Of a DNA stretch of 64,000 bases, positions 24,641 through 35,425 are shown in pieces. Position 1 is the first letter of the stretch, and the number at the start of each line of letters is the position of its first letter. Under the pieces are notes generated by a model. It saw only the letters and a program-made list of their open reading frames with translations. It was not told the origin of the DNA and made no database searches. The DNA is taken from NCBI GenBank assembly GCA_963978545.1, contig OZ021724.1, forward strand, positions 31,762,433 through 31,826,432, read 5' to 3'. The position numbers and the translations under genes are program-made. The DNA is from Linyphia triangularis (lineage: Eukaryota; Arthropoda; Arachnida; Araneae; Linyphiidae).

Positions 24641-24960
24641 CACAATAGTATCATCCTCTTCTTACAAAGTTAACTACGGTTCATTCAACAGCCAAGAAGA
24701 GCCAATGCTTTTTGATAGCCTGTAGCATCAGACATATCCTGCATCTAACAATTGTGATATGGTCGATATGGCCATGCGATGGCGTAATTGCGGTCTCTAC
24801 CGTAGGGGGGAGCTGATTATCAATAGACTGCTAAAGACTCGTGTTGTTTTTTAGCGAAGCACGTATAACGAGATGGCCGAGAATTGTTGGTTTGCTTTTC
24901 GGTAATAACTCTGTGACCGTAACTTGTTGATTGCCCTGCGCGTTTGTTTTCGCTATCTTT
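24641..24960. other. GC-richer island
   Basis: Balanced composition with CGATATGGCCATGCGATGGCG near 24760 and no usable reading frame. Possible regulatory DNA. Confidence 0.3.
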
Positions 24961-25856
24961 GTTAGGGGATAAATGTTTGCTTCATTTTATGCTTTGTTCT
25001 TTGATCATATTTTGTTTGCGAGTTATTTGATTCTTGCAAGTGTTTATTGACAGTTCTTATCATTTTTGTATAGCTAATAAAACTTGAAAATAGTCAGTGG
25101 CCGCATCGTAAACGTTCTTTACTTATATTATCATTTCAGTTTGTGGTTTTGAGGAAAATATTTAAGTTTTGGGATGAATTTATATCTCTTGTGTAGGGTT
25201 AAGTTTTTGTTTGTGTAATTACTACTACGTTATATTATTAGTAGCAAGTCGAGGTCTTTTATTCCGGTAATCACTGCATTGCTTATACCTAGAAAAGCAC
25301 GCTAAGTGCCAGTTGTTCCCAATGAACTAACTATATTCACTAAGTTTAGGAGTATGCATTTCTGACTCCTAAATGTACCCACTTTTGTCCCGAAATGATC
25401 CGATTATACTGAATTAATGCGGTAAACGAATACCAGTCTTTTGGGGTGTTGCTTTTGTTACAGGTTTTGTTGGATTGAAAATGATTATCTTGAGTTGTAT
25501 GTACTATAGTAAGTTACTAGAGCTATGGTGTATTGCAAAAGTAACAGTGATATAATATACTTGTAACTGTTAGGTCTGGGTTAGAGACTGAACAAAGAAT
25601 GCACTTAAAAGTACGGATTTTTTGCACTTAAAAGTACATACTTAGTAATGATGTTTAAATGAAAAAATCAGTTTTATTAAAAAATTAACTAATTAACATT
25701 TAACTCCTTCTCATTAGCAATTTTTTGAACACATTACTCGAGTTTTATAGGGCTGAAAAAATAAATTATAGATGGAAATTGTTCGTAATTTCATTCTTAA
25801 TGTTATGAACCTCCATATAGTTCCTAGAATATATAAATTTTTTACAAAATTTTTTT
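24961..25856. other. intergenic, no feature recognised
   Basis: AT-rich. A short direct repeat (GCACTTAAAAGTAC near 25600 and 25625) is the only structure seen. Confidence 0.45.
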
Positions 25857-25869
25857 AACTTTGAAAGTA

Positions 25870-25924
25870 GTTGGTTGTTTTCAGATTATCTGGCGCCGTC
25901 AGCAACACGAGGGCTATAATGCGC
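25870..25924 (-). mobile_element. SINE family A, 5'-truncated (55 bp)
   Basis: Only the 3' end of the family is present, in reverse orientation. It is flanked by AACTTTGAAAGTA (25857-25869) and AACATTGAAAGTA (25925-25937), a 12/13 match. A target-site duplication around a 5'-truncated copy is the mark of LINE-type target-primed reverse transcription. Confidence 0.85.
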
Positions 25925-25937
25925 AACATTGAAAGTA

Positions 25938-26250
25938 AAAAAAATCGCAATTTTTCTAAAAAATTTTGCATTTGAACTTTTCGAATCAATTTGACTGAGG
26001 TTCAAAACATCTAATAGTTAAGGCATATTTCAATTCTCAAATAATTTTTTCAAAAAGACTATATCACACTTCAGTTATCACTGTTTAAATGAAGTTTCAA
26101 CTGTTAAAAACACGATTTTTTTAGAAAATTAGTTAAAAATATTCAAATTTATTTTCAAAACAAAATAGTATTTCAAACTAACAAAATAGCTCTCTAGCTT
26201 TCAGATAGTACCATTACCTTGCAAAAATTCCATTTAGAGATTATTTTAAA
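25938..26250. other. intergenic, no feature recognised
   Basis: AT-rich, with several TTTTCAAA-type words. Nothing supported. Confidence 0.45.
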
Positions 26251-26465
26251 GCAGAAATTCTAGAGAGCAGTCGGAGTCGAAAAATTGCTGATTTGGCTGC
26301 CACGCTACACATTACGTGGAGAGAAGGCTCGATTGGATTCCATTGGTTACCATGGCAACGTCGCAGCCGAAACACGTTTCAGAAACACGTAGCTACCGTT
26401 TAGAGGATCATCATCTTGATTGGAAACGTTTTGTTTTTCCTCAAGAATTGAGTATTGAGGCTAGA
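26251..26465. other. GC-richer island carrying a canonical X-box
   Basis: Short region of balanced composition. A 63-codon plus-strand frame at 26316 has no recognisable product. The X-box at 26346 is the main feature. Confidence 0.35.
26346..26359. promoter_or_regulatory. candidate RFX X-box (near-palindromic)
   Basis: GTTACCATGGCAAC is a textbook X-box: two inverted RFX half-sites (GTTACC and GGCAAC) separated by AT. Such sites usually lie within a few hundred bases of ciliary gene starts, but no gene is recognisable here, so it may serve a distant promoter or an unrecognised transcript. Confidence 0.5.
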
Positions 26466-26574
26466 AATTTACTGTTTATCGGATTTTTTTTTTTACACTT
26501 ACTATAGAAATCGGATCTTCATTTTAGAAAATTGCAAAATATATAATTTTAGTTTTTAAATAGTAATAAATTAA

Positions 26575-28060
26575 GATGCAGCCAGGCTGCAAGTGCACGA
26601 GCCGCCACTGGAATGTATATTGTTCTGTTGCTGTGATCCATCTTGTATGAATGAGTGGGCCCCTCCATTAAACGGGATGTGATAACGTGATTGCATATAT
26701 TTCAATGTAAAGGAGATGGTTATACATAGTTTTTGCGTATATCACCCCCAAAGCTGGTCCAAATGAAGCTATGGAATTTAAGTATTGTGTGTTCACAGTC
26801 AATTGCTATACGCGGAGGGAATTAACTATGTATTTGCTATTGACTGAATAAATAATTTGAAACACAAGGTCCATTTAAAGATATTTTGTGATTGGCTGGA
26901 TTAATAGGAATGAGGTTGCCAGATGCCTCATGCTTGCATAAGATCATTTGCCAATATCAGCATTGTGCCACGTGGTTCTATTTAACCACGATTGAAGCCA
27001 TAATGCCAATTATGGTATTTGTCAATGCAAAGTAATTCAGATTTTAGTTTTACACTGCAATTTAGAATTCAGCCGCTGAAAAGATTTTAGTACTAAATGT
27101 TATCAATCGTAACATTGATATTTGTTATCGAACATCAACAACTTTAAATTCCACAACAGCAATTACACATACTGGATGCTAAGTACAAGGAACTGGTAAG
27201 TATACGTAAAATTCTCATTCTTTTAATCCTACTTTGATATAAATACGTTTGTTTATTGAGAGAGAAGTTAAGATATCACATAAGCCATAGTGAAAGTTTG
27301 TGTAGAAAGCGACCTTTTACTAACTATGACTGCGACAATCCAGTGCTACAAATTTAGCCAAATATAATGAACCACTATTGAATCCCGCATTAATCAAGAG
27401 TACATTCCGGAACCCCATCACTGTATGTCGAACCCTGGAGCCATTACCAATCGAAAAACAGTGGACGTTTGATTTGAAGATTATCCAAGCGGACCATCGA
27501 CTTCAACGATAAACAATGCACCGAATTCATTGATCCGTGCCGCAGGACTGCAAATGGTAAATTTAACTCAAAAGTCCGCGAAATCCAGGTTAATTGTAGC
27601 GCACTTTTACCCGTTAATTGGTTTTCTTCGCCTGTTAATTGGCTAAACTAAGCGCTCTGGAAAAGCCGATTGATTGAGACACTCTAATGGACCCGAAACC
27701 AGCCCTCTTGTATTCGGAAAAGTGCTTGTTCGGTGGCATGCTAATCGATGGAGTCATCGATTAATCGAAACGTTTTATGATTTCGATTTTCGTGAAGCTT
27801 TTGTAGAGGTGAGCATAGAGTGGATTCTGTATCGTAGTCAATATGGTAAGAAGTTGAAATTTGTCTAATCTTTCAGTGGTATAACCTTGAACGAAATTCC
27901 GGTATGCACTGAAGCCACTGATCTCCTAACTGTAACCTTAGGGCAGATCATAAACGATTTCTTCTCTGCATACAGAAAAAGCTATTTGAATTGCCGCCAT
28001 ACTGCTCCCCATCTAATGCTTTGGTTACCGATAGACACTAACTAGATTGGAAGAGAGTTG
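26575..28060. other. extended moderately GC-rich intergenic DNA
   Basis: Several GC-richer patches (26575-26660, 26900-27010, 27380-27760) with words such as CCACGTGG (26970), and ATCGATGGAGTCATCGATTAATCG near 27743. No coding region. The 64-codon frame at 27674 is unsupported. Confidence 0.35.
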
Positions 28061-28445
28061 CTAATATAGATCTCTATAGTGATTATTAAAGCTCTTTCGG
28101 TTTACCTGATGGCTGTGGAGTTAGCGCTCTGATTTCGCAAGGTGTCGGATTCGGATGCTGGGTTAGGCACATATGTTCGTTGTGGTTCGGAATTTACGTT
28201 AAGCTGCATATCCTGCCATGATTCGTCAATATTGTGAACAAGAATAGGTCGTTGAGCTCTTAAATCAACCAACTAAACTTTCTTCAGCTTCAGGTCAAAA
28301 ACTTGGCCTGTAATCCAGAAGTTATAATTAAAGATAAGTTTCCAACTAGTTTGTGTGTGGCTTTGTTAACCTACTAGCGCCAGCTACCAGCTAGCAACTT
28401 TCCCCTCAACTGGTTAGAGCTAACATAGATCTCTATAATGGTTAA
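28058..28445. repeat. short direct repeat flanking a SINE
   Basis: A segment containing ATAGATCTCTATA occurs at about 28058-28085 (GCTAATATAGATCTCTATAG) and again at about 28419-28440 (GCTAACATAGATCTCTATAA). The SINE family B copy lies between. It may be a small segmental duplication; extent beyond about 25 bp is unclear. Confidence 0.45.
28102..28272 (+). mobile_element. tRNA-derived SINE family B
   Basis: Head with GGAGTTAGCGCTCTG (A-box region) and a weakened B box (GGATTCGGATGC), a shared body (TTGTGGTTCGGAATTTACGTTAAGC) and an AAATCAACCAAC end. Recognised by comparison with the copies at 36446, 47927, 51030 and 61752. No clear target-site duplication, so it is an older copy. Confidence 0.75.
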
Positions 28446-29205
28446 GCTTTATGTCAACAATTAAGCTTACGGTTCAGAAGTTACAGATCACTGCCTGAAC
28501 CTGTACGTATGCGGACATAGTATCAGTTAATTTCTAAGTGAATTTAACCATATTTCATAATTAATATATAACCTTGATTTAAAATTGTGCTAAAAAAATT
28601 ATAAATCTTGTTGCTAACAGTGTGAACCATGAAATTAAGAAACAAACTAGCCAACAGAAAATCTTTTAGTAGCAATTAATTACTTCGTTTTTCGAATTGC
28701 AAATTCAAGCGTGGAAGTTTTAACCCCTTAAAAGTTTTAAGACAGCCGAGTTCCAACCATTCCATTATCTCCCTACTTATTTGGCCTATGTTGGTGAAAC
28801 AAAACAAGGCCCCTCCTTTCTCTCTTATACCTCGCCATGTCAGGAACAAAAGTTTAAGCGCAACAAAGCAAACTTCATTTGTGTTTTTTTCTTTTTTTTT
28901 TCTACTTTAACGGAAAGTTTTTAGAGCTTTTAAGCTCAATCTTGGGCTCTGATTCAAGTGGGGTTTTTTTTCATCATAATAGTGCTTAATGAAGGGGTAA
29001 ATACTTTGGCGCCTCTTCTGATTTTTAGGCATTTTTTTTTTTTTTTTTCGTTTTCTTTTTTTCTCTCTTTTTTCTTTTTTAAATCTTGCATCTGGTTGAA
29101 GAAGTGTTTTTTGGCGGGCATGTTTCTGAGAAAGAAACCTAAAGTGGATTTTGGAACTATTATAGTATTAACATATAAAATGAAGAACCTTTTTTTTTGT
29201 CATAC

Positions 29206-29211
<6 letters not shown>
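28273..29211. other. intergenic, AT-rich
   Basis: Includes T-rich tracts near 28884-28903 and 29034-29080. The 120-codon plus-strand frame at 28958 runs through T-runs and the TA microsatellite and is not a gene. Confidence 0.5.

Positions 29212-29281
<70 letters not shown>
29212..29281. repeat. (TA)n microsatellite split by an LTR element
   Basis: About 70 bp of pure TA. The same repeat resumes at 35701-35714 on the other side of the LTR retrotransposon, so the element landed inside the microsatellite. Confidence 0.95.
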
Positions 29282-29285
<4 letters not shown>

Positions 29286-29556
29286 GGGATGCTAAGTTTG
29301 AAATAAAATCTTCTTTTTAACATGAACATAGTTTATTTAACGGTCGGTGTCTAAAGGAATTTTAAAAGAGCTATTGTTGAATATTTAGTACATCGCTCCG
29401 AAGAGCTCTTCATTAAACGTCTTACAAATTTAGTTACATAGCGTGGAATGAAATTCAAATAAAACGGCTGGCAGGAAGCAGCAACGTCACGCAGTGACGT
29501 AGTACTTCTCCTAACCAATACGATCCGAAGTGCTCAAGTCGGGGGGAAATCCCACA
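29282..29556 (-). repeat. 3' LTR of the gypsy-type element (275 bp)
   Basis: Identical base for base to the copy at 35426-35700 as far as I can compare. Begins TG and ends CA on either strand. On the coding (minus) strand it carries a poly(A) signal AATAAA (plus-strand 29334-29339) and a dyad ACGTCAC-GCA-GTGACGT at 29484-29500. Confidence 0.95.
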
Positions 29557-29825
29557 AATCGGCCGTCCTGACATGTCGCTGACCACAGCGGCGTACTTAA
29601 AACTTAAAAAATTAAAATACTTATCAAGAGCACTGCGAATCGTTTACAAACACACATAATTTTATAGTAATTATACAATAGAACATTAAATTGTGCATTT
29701 TAAATATCGTTATGAATATGAACACATTATTAGAATATACAAATACACAAACACAATTATACTTATGATGAAAATTTTTTTTATTTATTTTTATTTTTTT
29801 TATTTTTTTTTATTTTTAGAAGGGG

Positions 29826-30257
29826 CTACCCAAATGGTTTCATGAGGTCAGCTGAAGAGGTGGTTTGATTTGGGCCTGCATGATTCCCTATTTTAGCTAC
29901 CTCGTATCTGTCCCTACCATTAACTTTGGTGACTTCGTATGGGCCGAAGAATTTGGGTCTTAGCTTCAGTCCTGTACCAAACTGAGTTCTTTGGATAGCT
30001 ACTAAATCACCCAGTTTATACATAGTAGCCTTTTTGCATTTTCTGTCATGTTGTTTTTTATTTTCATCTTGGATTTTAAGGATGTTTTCTTTGGCTTCTC
30101 TTCTGAGTTGATTCCTTTGGTTATTATAGTAATCCATTATTTCTTCGGTTAAGATTTCTTTTACAATGAGATCTTCTTTGGGAATCGGATGCAACATTCC
30201 TTCTTTCTTGCAGCTTTTCTTATTTGCCAAGATACACGGTATGCAATTGGCAACCAC
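29826..30257 (-). pseudogene. integrase remnant: zinc-binding tail plus GPY/F C-terminus, core deleted
   Basis: This frame follows the gag-pol frame after a one-base shift near 30258. It starts in the HHCC zinc module (the two cysteines in NCIPC) and runs through a HPIPKED-type linker. It then passes straight into the integrase C-terminal region with KLGDLVAIQRTQFG and the GPYEV (GPY/F) motif, ending at 29826. In related elements the D,D-35-E catalytic core of about 150 residues lies between the linker and the C-terminal region, and none of it is here. Similar KED-type words normally occur on both sides of the core, so short-homology deletion is a plausible cause (inference). Confidence 0.85.
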
Positions 30258-33200
30258 CGTTTCAGTCTGGGAATGAAGAAGTCTCGTTTTGCAATTTCTT
30301 TTGTTTTCGCAACTGAAAAATGTCCTTTTTCGTGGGCTGATTTAATCAATTCAGTCTGCATCCCTTTGGGTGCAACCATTAATTCTCGACCATTTTCGTA
30401 CTTGTACAAAATGTCATTCTTCAAGAAATATTCTTGGTGGCTGTCCTCTTTTATTAATGATTTCAGTGTTGTTATGTAATCATCTTTGCATTGAGCAACT
30501 TTCAATCTTGCAGTTACAGTTTCATCAATAATCATTACTGGATTTCTACTCAAGGCATCAACATGTTTCATTCTTTGCCCTGGTCTATGAACTATCTCGT
30601 AATCGAATTCTTCTAAAAGTAGAGCCCACCTTACAATCCTGGTTACTAGATCTTTTTTGTTCATTGTCATCTGAAAAGCAGAGCAGTCTGTCACGATTTT
30701 AAATTTGTTTCCCATCAGATACACCCGCAGCTTTTTTAAGGCTTCTACAATTGCGAGAACCTCCAATTCATAACTGCTATATTTCTCTTCCGCTGGACTG
30801 GTTTTTTTAGACATGAAATGGACGGGATGTAATTGTCCATCATCAGACTCCTGAAGAAGTACGGCACCGAAACCTTCTTTGCTGGCGTCTGTGTGCAATT
30901 CAGTTTTTCGACCTGGCTTGAATAGATGTAAAACGGGGCTTGTGGCGAGAAGGTATTTAAGTTTCTCGTAGGCATCCTTTTGCTCATACCCGAACACAAA
31001 TGGATAGTTCTTTCGAAGGAGATCACTAAGGGGTTTTGCGATCTTCGAATACCCTTGAATAAACTTCCTGAAGTAACCTGTGAGGCCAAGGAAACTTTGT
31101 ACTTGCTTAACATTTCTTGGAATAGGAAATTTTTTAACGGCGAGTGTCTTCTCACTCGATGGACGAACTGTTCCATTTTCAACAATGTGACCCAGAAATT
31201 CTACAGAGTGCTTTAAAAACTGACATTTCTTTGTCTTTATTTCCAGTCCATATTCGGATGCTCTTTGAAGAACAATTTTCAATTTCTCTACACCTTCTGC
31301 TTCATCGTTTGACGGAATTATCAAATCATCCATATAAATAACAATAACGCCTTCTTTCATTAGATCTCTAAATACACTGTACACATATCTCTGGAATACA
31401 CTTGGACTTGTACTGAGTCCAAAAGGAACTTTTAAAAATTCATACTGTCCATCCGGAACAATGAATGATGTGTACTTGCGACTGTTCTCTTCAACTGGCA
31501 CATGGAAAAATCCATTCTTCAAGTCTAAGGTGCTGAACACTCTGGCATCTTGCAACCGGTCAAGAACGTCTTCAATCAAGGGCAACGGAAATCTATCTTT
31601 AACTAGCTTGCGATTTAATTGTCTGTAGTCCACGCAGATTCGTGTTGTGAGATCTTTCTTCTTGACAAGTACCACAGGACTTGCATAATCTGATGAACTG
31701 GGACGAACAATTCCATTCTTCAACCACTCGTCTATCTGCTTATTGACTTCTTGTCGTTCAGAAAACGATAGTCGACGGGCTCTTTGGTAAACTGGTATTT
31801 CATCTTCTAAAATGATTTTCATTGAAATATCAGTGAACTTAGTTTTCTTCGGTTGGTAAGAGGTTACAAGGTCTGCTACACTTTGACGAATATTTGCTTC
31901 TTTGATATGATTAAGATCCAACTCATTCTCTGTTCCATCTTCTGTTAAGAATATCCATTCAGCTGACTCATCCAAGAGAGTTTCAGTCTTCTCATGAAAA
32001 GGACAGGGAGCATGAGCTAAAAATGCTGACCCAATGATGGCTTCAAAATTGAAATCCTCAACAGGGATAACTTGAAAGTCAAGTCGGCACACGTGTCCGT
32101 CAATGTCGACTACTTGCTGGAACGATCCCATGGTTCTAACTAGACCTTTGCCTAGGCCGGTCAAAACAGATGTATTTTTCGACAGTAAAGGAAGGGGCTT
32201 AATTTTTTTGTAGATGTCATCTCGTAAGATATTACGTGTACTGCCTGTGTCTAGAAGTGCTGTAGCGGTTACTTCACCCAATTTGATTTTCTTCACAAAT
32301 TTATTAAGATCGACATCCGGATAATCTTTGGGTTCATTTGATCCTACGGCAACTTGCACCAGGTGTGTTTCAGGAGTTTTTTCACGATCTTTCTCAGCCT
32401 TATTGTTCTTGTCTCGAACGACTTTAGGACATGAATTACGCAGATGTTCTGGAGAACCACATTCAAAGCAAAGGAGCTTCTTCTGTCCGTGAAACTTGCG
32501 TTGAGCAGACATTGGTCTGTTGTCTTCAGTTTCAGACTTAACATGCCTCAATCCCTTGTAGCCTGAATGCTCTTGACTAGTGCGATTTTCACTAAATTTT
32601 CTGTAAGGTTTCCCATGAAAACTTCTCTTTGTGAGACTCTCCTTCAAACTTTCAAATTCATCGAACATTTCAGCGAGATCGTCTGGCTTTTTCAGATTTA
32701 ACCATTCTTTGAAAAAGTGTTCTTTTATGTCTTCTGGAGCTCTAAATTTTAACTGTTCAGTGATGAGCAAGTCCACTAAGTCTTCAAAAGAGTCGACTTT
32801 TAAATCAGCTATCCATTCTTTAAAATAGCAGCTCAGCTCATGTGCGTAGCTCCTCCATGTCTTATCTGGACCTTTGACATGTCGATAAAACAAGTTCTTC
32901 AATTTTTCAGAGGTTAATTTGTATTTCTTCAAAATTAACTCTTTGACATAATCAAAATTGTTTGCATTTTCAACCGACTCTCGAGCAAGCATGTTCGAGA
33001 TATCTGATGGCATCACATGAAGTAGGTAGGCTACCCAATCTTCCTTAGGAACTCTAGCCATTTCTGCGCGTCTTTCAAAGTTGACAAGGAACAACCCCAT
33101 TTCGTCTTTTTTCTCATCGAATTTAGGTGTTATCTGAGCAAGCGGGATCCTTTGTTGAGTTTCTTCACTTCGTCTTGGAACCACAGCAGCAGTCTGCAGT

Positions 33201-33457
33201 TGCATGCGCTGAACCTCCAAGCGTTGCATCTCAAGTCGAGTTTCCCTCTCTTCACGTTCTCGGGTTCGTACATCTTGCTCCGTCCTCTCTTCGATGATTC
33301 GATTCAAAATTATACGCGTCGTTTCTTCATCATAGCCATCACTTTCTAAAATCAGTTTTCTGATATCTGCTACCTTACTTCCATCAGCCGGAGTCAAACC
33401 CAACTCCTCAGCGACCTCAACTAAGTCAGTCTTACGACCCTTACTTAAATAGGACAT
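30161..33457 (-). CDS. gag-pol polyprotein of the gypsy-type element, ending in a frameshift
   Basis: I choose the Met at 33457 (MSYLSKGRK) over the upstream Met at 33511, because the residues before it do not look like gag. Gag with a charged coiled-coil-like segment spans about residues 30-90. A CCHC zinc knuckle (CFECGSPEHLRNSC) lies near 330-343, and the aspartic protease motif DTGSTRN near 403-409. Reverse transcriptase has LDLKNGF near 645 and the catalytic YMDD near 708-711. RNase H has HTDASKEG near 855, and the start of integrase has the HxxxH pair (HEKGH) near 1042-1046. Gag and pol are one frame, without the usual shift between them. The last ~25 residues are out of frame relative to integrase, from a one-base loss near 30258. 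Protease, RT and RNase H show no stops and may be active. All functions are family inference. Confidence 0.92.
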   Translation of the reverse strand: MSYLSKGRKTDLVEVAEELGLTPADGSKVADIRKLILESDGYDEETTRIILNRIIEERTEQDVRTREREERETRLEMQRLEVQRMQLQTAAVVPRRSEETQQRIPLAQITPKFDEKKDEMGLFLVNFERRAEMARVPKEDWVAYLLHVMPSDISNMLARESVENANNFDYVKELILKKYKLTSEKLKNLFYRHVKGPDKTWRSYAHELSCYFKEWIADLKVDSFEDLVDLLITEQLKFRAPEDIKEHFFKEWLNLKKPDDLAEMFDEFESLKESLTKRSFHGKPYRKFSENRTSQEHSGYKGLRHVKSETEDNRPMSAQRKFHGQKKLLCFECGSPEHLRNSCPKVVRDKNNKAEKDREKTPETHLVQVAVGSNEPKDYPDVDLNKFVKKIKLGEVTATALLDTGSTRNILRDDIYKKIKPLPLLSKNTSVLTGLGKGLVRTMGSFQQVVDIDGHVCRLDFQVIPVEDFNFEAIIGSAFLAHAPCPFHEKTETLLDESAEWIFLTEDGTENELDLNHIKEANIRQSVADLVTSYQPKKTKFTDISMKIILEDEIPVYQRARRLSFSERQEVNKQIDEWLKNGIVRPSSSDYASPVVLVKKKDLTTRICVDYRQLNRKLVKDRFPLPLIEDVLDRLQDARVFSTLDLKNGFFHVPVEENSRKYTSFIVPDGQYEFLKVPFGLSTSPSVFQRYVYSVFRDLMKEGVIVIYMDDLIIPSNDEAEGVEKLKIVLQRASEYGLEIKTKKCQFLKHSVEFLGHIVENGTVRPSSEKTLAVKKFPIPRNVKQVQSFLGLTGYFRKFIQGYSKIAKPLSDLLRKNYPFVFGYEQKDAYEKLKYLLATSPVLHLFKPGRKTELHTDASKEGFGAVLLQESDDGQLHPVHFMSKKTSPAEEKYSSYELEVLAIVEALKKLRVYLMGNKFKIVTDCSAFQMTMNKKDLVTRIVRWALLLEEFDYEIVHRPGQRMKHVDALSRNPVMIIDETVTARLKVAQCKDDYITTLKSLIKEDSHQEYFLKNDILYKYENGRELMVAPKGMQTELIKSAHEKGHFSVAKTKEIAKRDFFIPRLKRWLPIAYRVSWQIRKAARKKECCIRFPKKISL

Positions 33458-33860
33458 GATAACTTTCGAACAAAAACAATGCGAAAATATTAACCTTTTA
33501 ATAATTTTCAACTATATTTCACGTGGGTTTAAACTTTAAATAAGAATGAACCGTTACAAGGAACTTTCAGCTTATTGACGGTTCCAGGGAATTTTAATTA
33601 GAATCCTTAACTGTATTCAATTATTTCCCTAATCAAAACAGAGAACAATCTATACCCACTAATTAATCTTTACCATTAAATTAGACCTTGTCAATAATAC
33701 TGTCTAATAAAAATTAATATAGCAATTCTTATACAAATCATTACACACATAAATTATACTGCAAAATACAATTTATCAAACCACAATTGATTGCATAGCA
33801 ACTTCAATTTTCTAAAAAATATATTTTAAACTAACTCCCAATTAGTAGCTAAATCAAATT

Positions 33861-34430
33861 CACAGAAATTCTAAAGTTTTCTTTTCTTAAAAAAAAACTA
33901 CACCCAATATTTCTTAAACAACCTTTTGGCTTATGCTTTAAAAATACCTTAACATTCAAGTCAATACTGCTCGACGACAGTAAAAAGCATACTAAAGAAA
34001 TATTACCACCAGAATTTCACAAATTAATCAAACTCTATTTTACGACTGTAAATACAGATTTCTAGAAATTCTAAATAGTTTTCTTTTCTTAAAAAAAACT
34101 ACACCCAATATTTCTTAAACAACCTTTTGGCTTATGCTTTAAAAATACCTTAACATTCAAGTTAATACTGCTCGACGACAGTAAAAAGCATACTAATGAA
34201 ATATTACCACCAGAATTTCACAAATTAATGTAATTCTATTTTACGACTGCAAATACAGATTTCTAGAAATTCTAAATAGTTTTCTTTTCTTAAAAAAACT
34301 ACACCCAATATTTCTTAAACAACCTTTTGGCTTATGCTTTAAAAATACCTTAACATTCAAGTTAATACTGCTCGACGACAGTAAAAAGCATACTAAAGAA
34401 ATATTAACACTAGAATTTCACAAATCAATT
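33861..34430. repeat. three ~200-bp tandem repeats in the leader
   Basis: Units start at 33861, 34061 and 34262, the third truncated near 34430. They are nearly identical over blocks such as ACAACCTTTTGGCTTATGC and ACTGCTCGACGACAGT, with single-base differences, so amplification was recent. Confidence 0.95.
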
Positions 34431-35058
34431 AATTTATAATGTGGTATAACAACAACTGCTATTATTTGATACCGGATACATGAAACAATCCTATCAAAAT
34501 ATAAACAATACCACAACGATTCCACAAATTTATCATTTACATGTAACATTAAAGAAAATATCTTTCCAAAAACTCTTTTCTAAAAAATATAATTCCAACT
34601 AGTTCAACAAAAAATAAATAAAACTTCAGTTGCAGAGGCCATATGATTAGGGGAAAAAAAATAAGACAACACAATATTTTTTATTCAGCAACCCTAAAAA
34701 GAAAAGATAAAAAATCAAATGGCAAATGCAGCTGGTATTTCCTGTCTATTTTAAATACTCGAAACAGAATGATCAACTTTTTTTTTTTTTCTCTATTTCC
34801 AAATCGTTAATACATAACGTATTTTAAAACGAAACAATTTTAAAGAACACATTCCAAAAAATAATTACTTAGTGACAAAATAATATTAAAGTATTGTTCC
34901 AACTAAATATTAAAATTCTTAATTATCACTAAAATTAATATAAAATATTTTGAATAAAGTTGTAAATGGCTTATCTGGAACTCCGATTTCCGCTGCAATT
35001 CAAAACGTCTTCCAGCAGTCACTTCACGTCAGAACAAGAACTGGACAGGGGATTTCAA

Positions 35059-35150
35059 GTCCAAACAGGAACTGGTCACTTGAATTTAATGTCCAAACAG
35101 GAACTGTTCACTTGAATTTAATGTCCAAACAGGAACTGGTCACTGAAACT
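35059..35150. repeat. three 32-bp tandem repeats in the leader
   Basis: GTCCAAACAGGAACTG begins units at 35059, 35091 and 35123; the third diverges at its end. The plus-strand frame at 34950 is a product of this repeat. Confidence 0.9.
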
Positions 35151-35357
35151 TAAGTCCTTTCGGGAACTATAGGCTTGACTGGACAGTTCTGAACAAAAAT
35201 TACGTCGTTGGAGCACTTTTGGAAGAGGCACACTTCTGGTTGGGGCACCGTGAACAACATCGGACACTTCGGAATTAAAAAAACCTTCAGGTGAAAGCAG
35301 GTTTTCAGTTTGATGCAGATTTGTTGATCTGTTACATTCGAAAAGTAAATCTTGAGA

Positions 35358-35412
35358 AAGAAATCAATCGCGGGAAAACAAATCAATCGCGGGAAAATAA
35401 ATCAATCGCGGC
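35358..35412. repeat. 19-bp tandem repeat beside the primer site
   Basis: AAATCAATCGCGG occurs three times at 19-bp spacing just before the primer-binding site candidate. Confidence 0.85.
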
Positions 35413-35425
35413 CGAACGCCCAATT

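Larger units (their letters stand above)
33458..35425 (-). other. leader region of the retrotransposon
   Basis: Nearly 2 kb between 5' LTR and gag start, unusually long for this type and AT-rich, with no frame of its own. It holds three ~200-bp repeats (33861-34430), three 32-bp repeats (35059-35150) and a 19-bp repeat next to the LTR. A primer-binding site candidate on the minus strand starts TGGGCGTTCGGCC three bases inside the 5' LTR (plus-strand complement ending 35422). The priming tRNA is not assigned. Confidence 0.7.

Noticed and set aside
28958..29320. 120-codon frame with IYIYIY tail
   Set aside because: Arises from T-runs and the TA microsatellite, and reads into the LTR.
30189..33349. 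Plus-strand frames opposite gag-pol
   Set aside because: Antisense shadows of the retrotransposon coding region.
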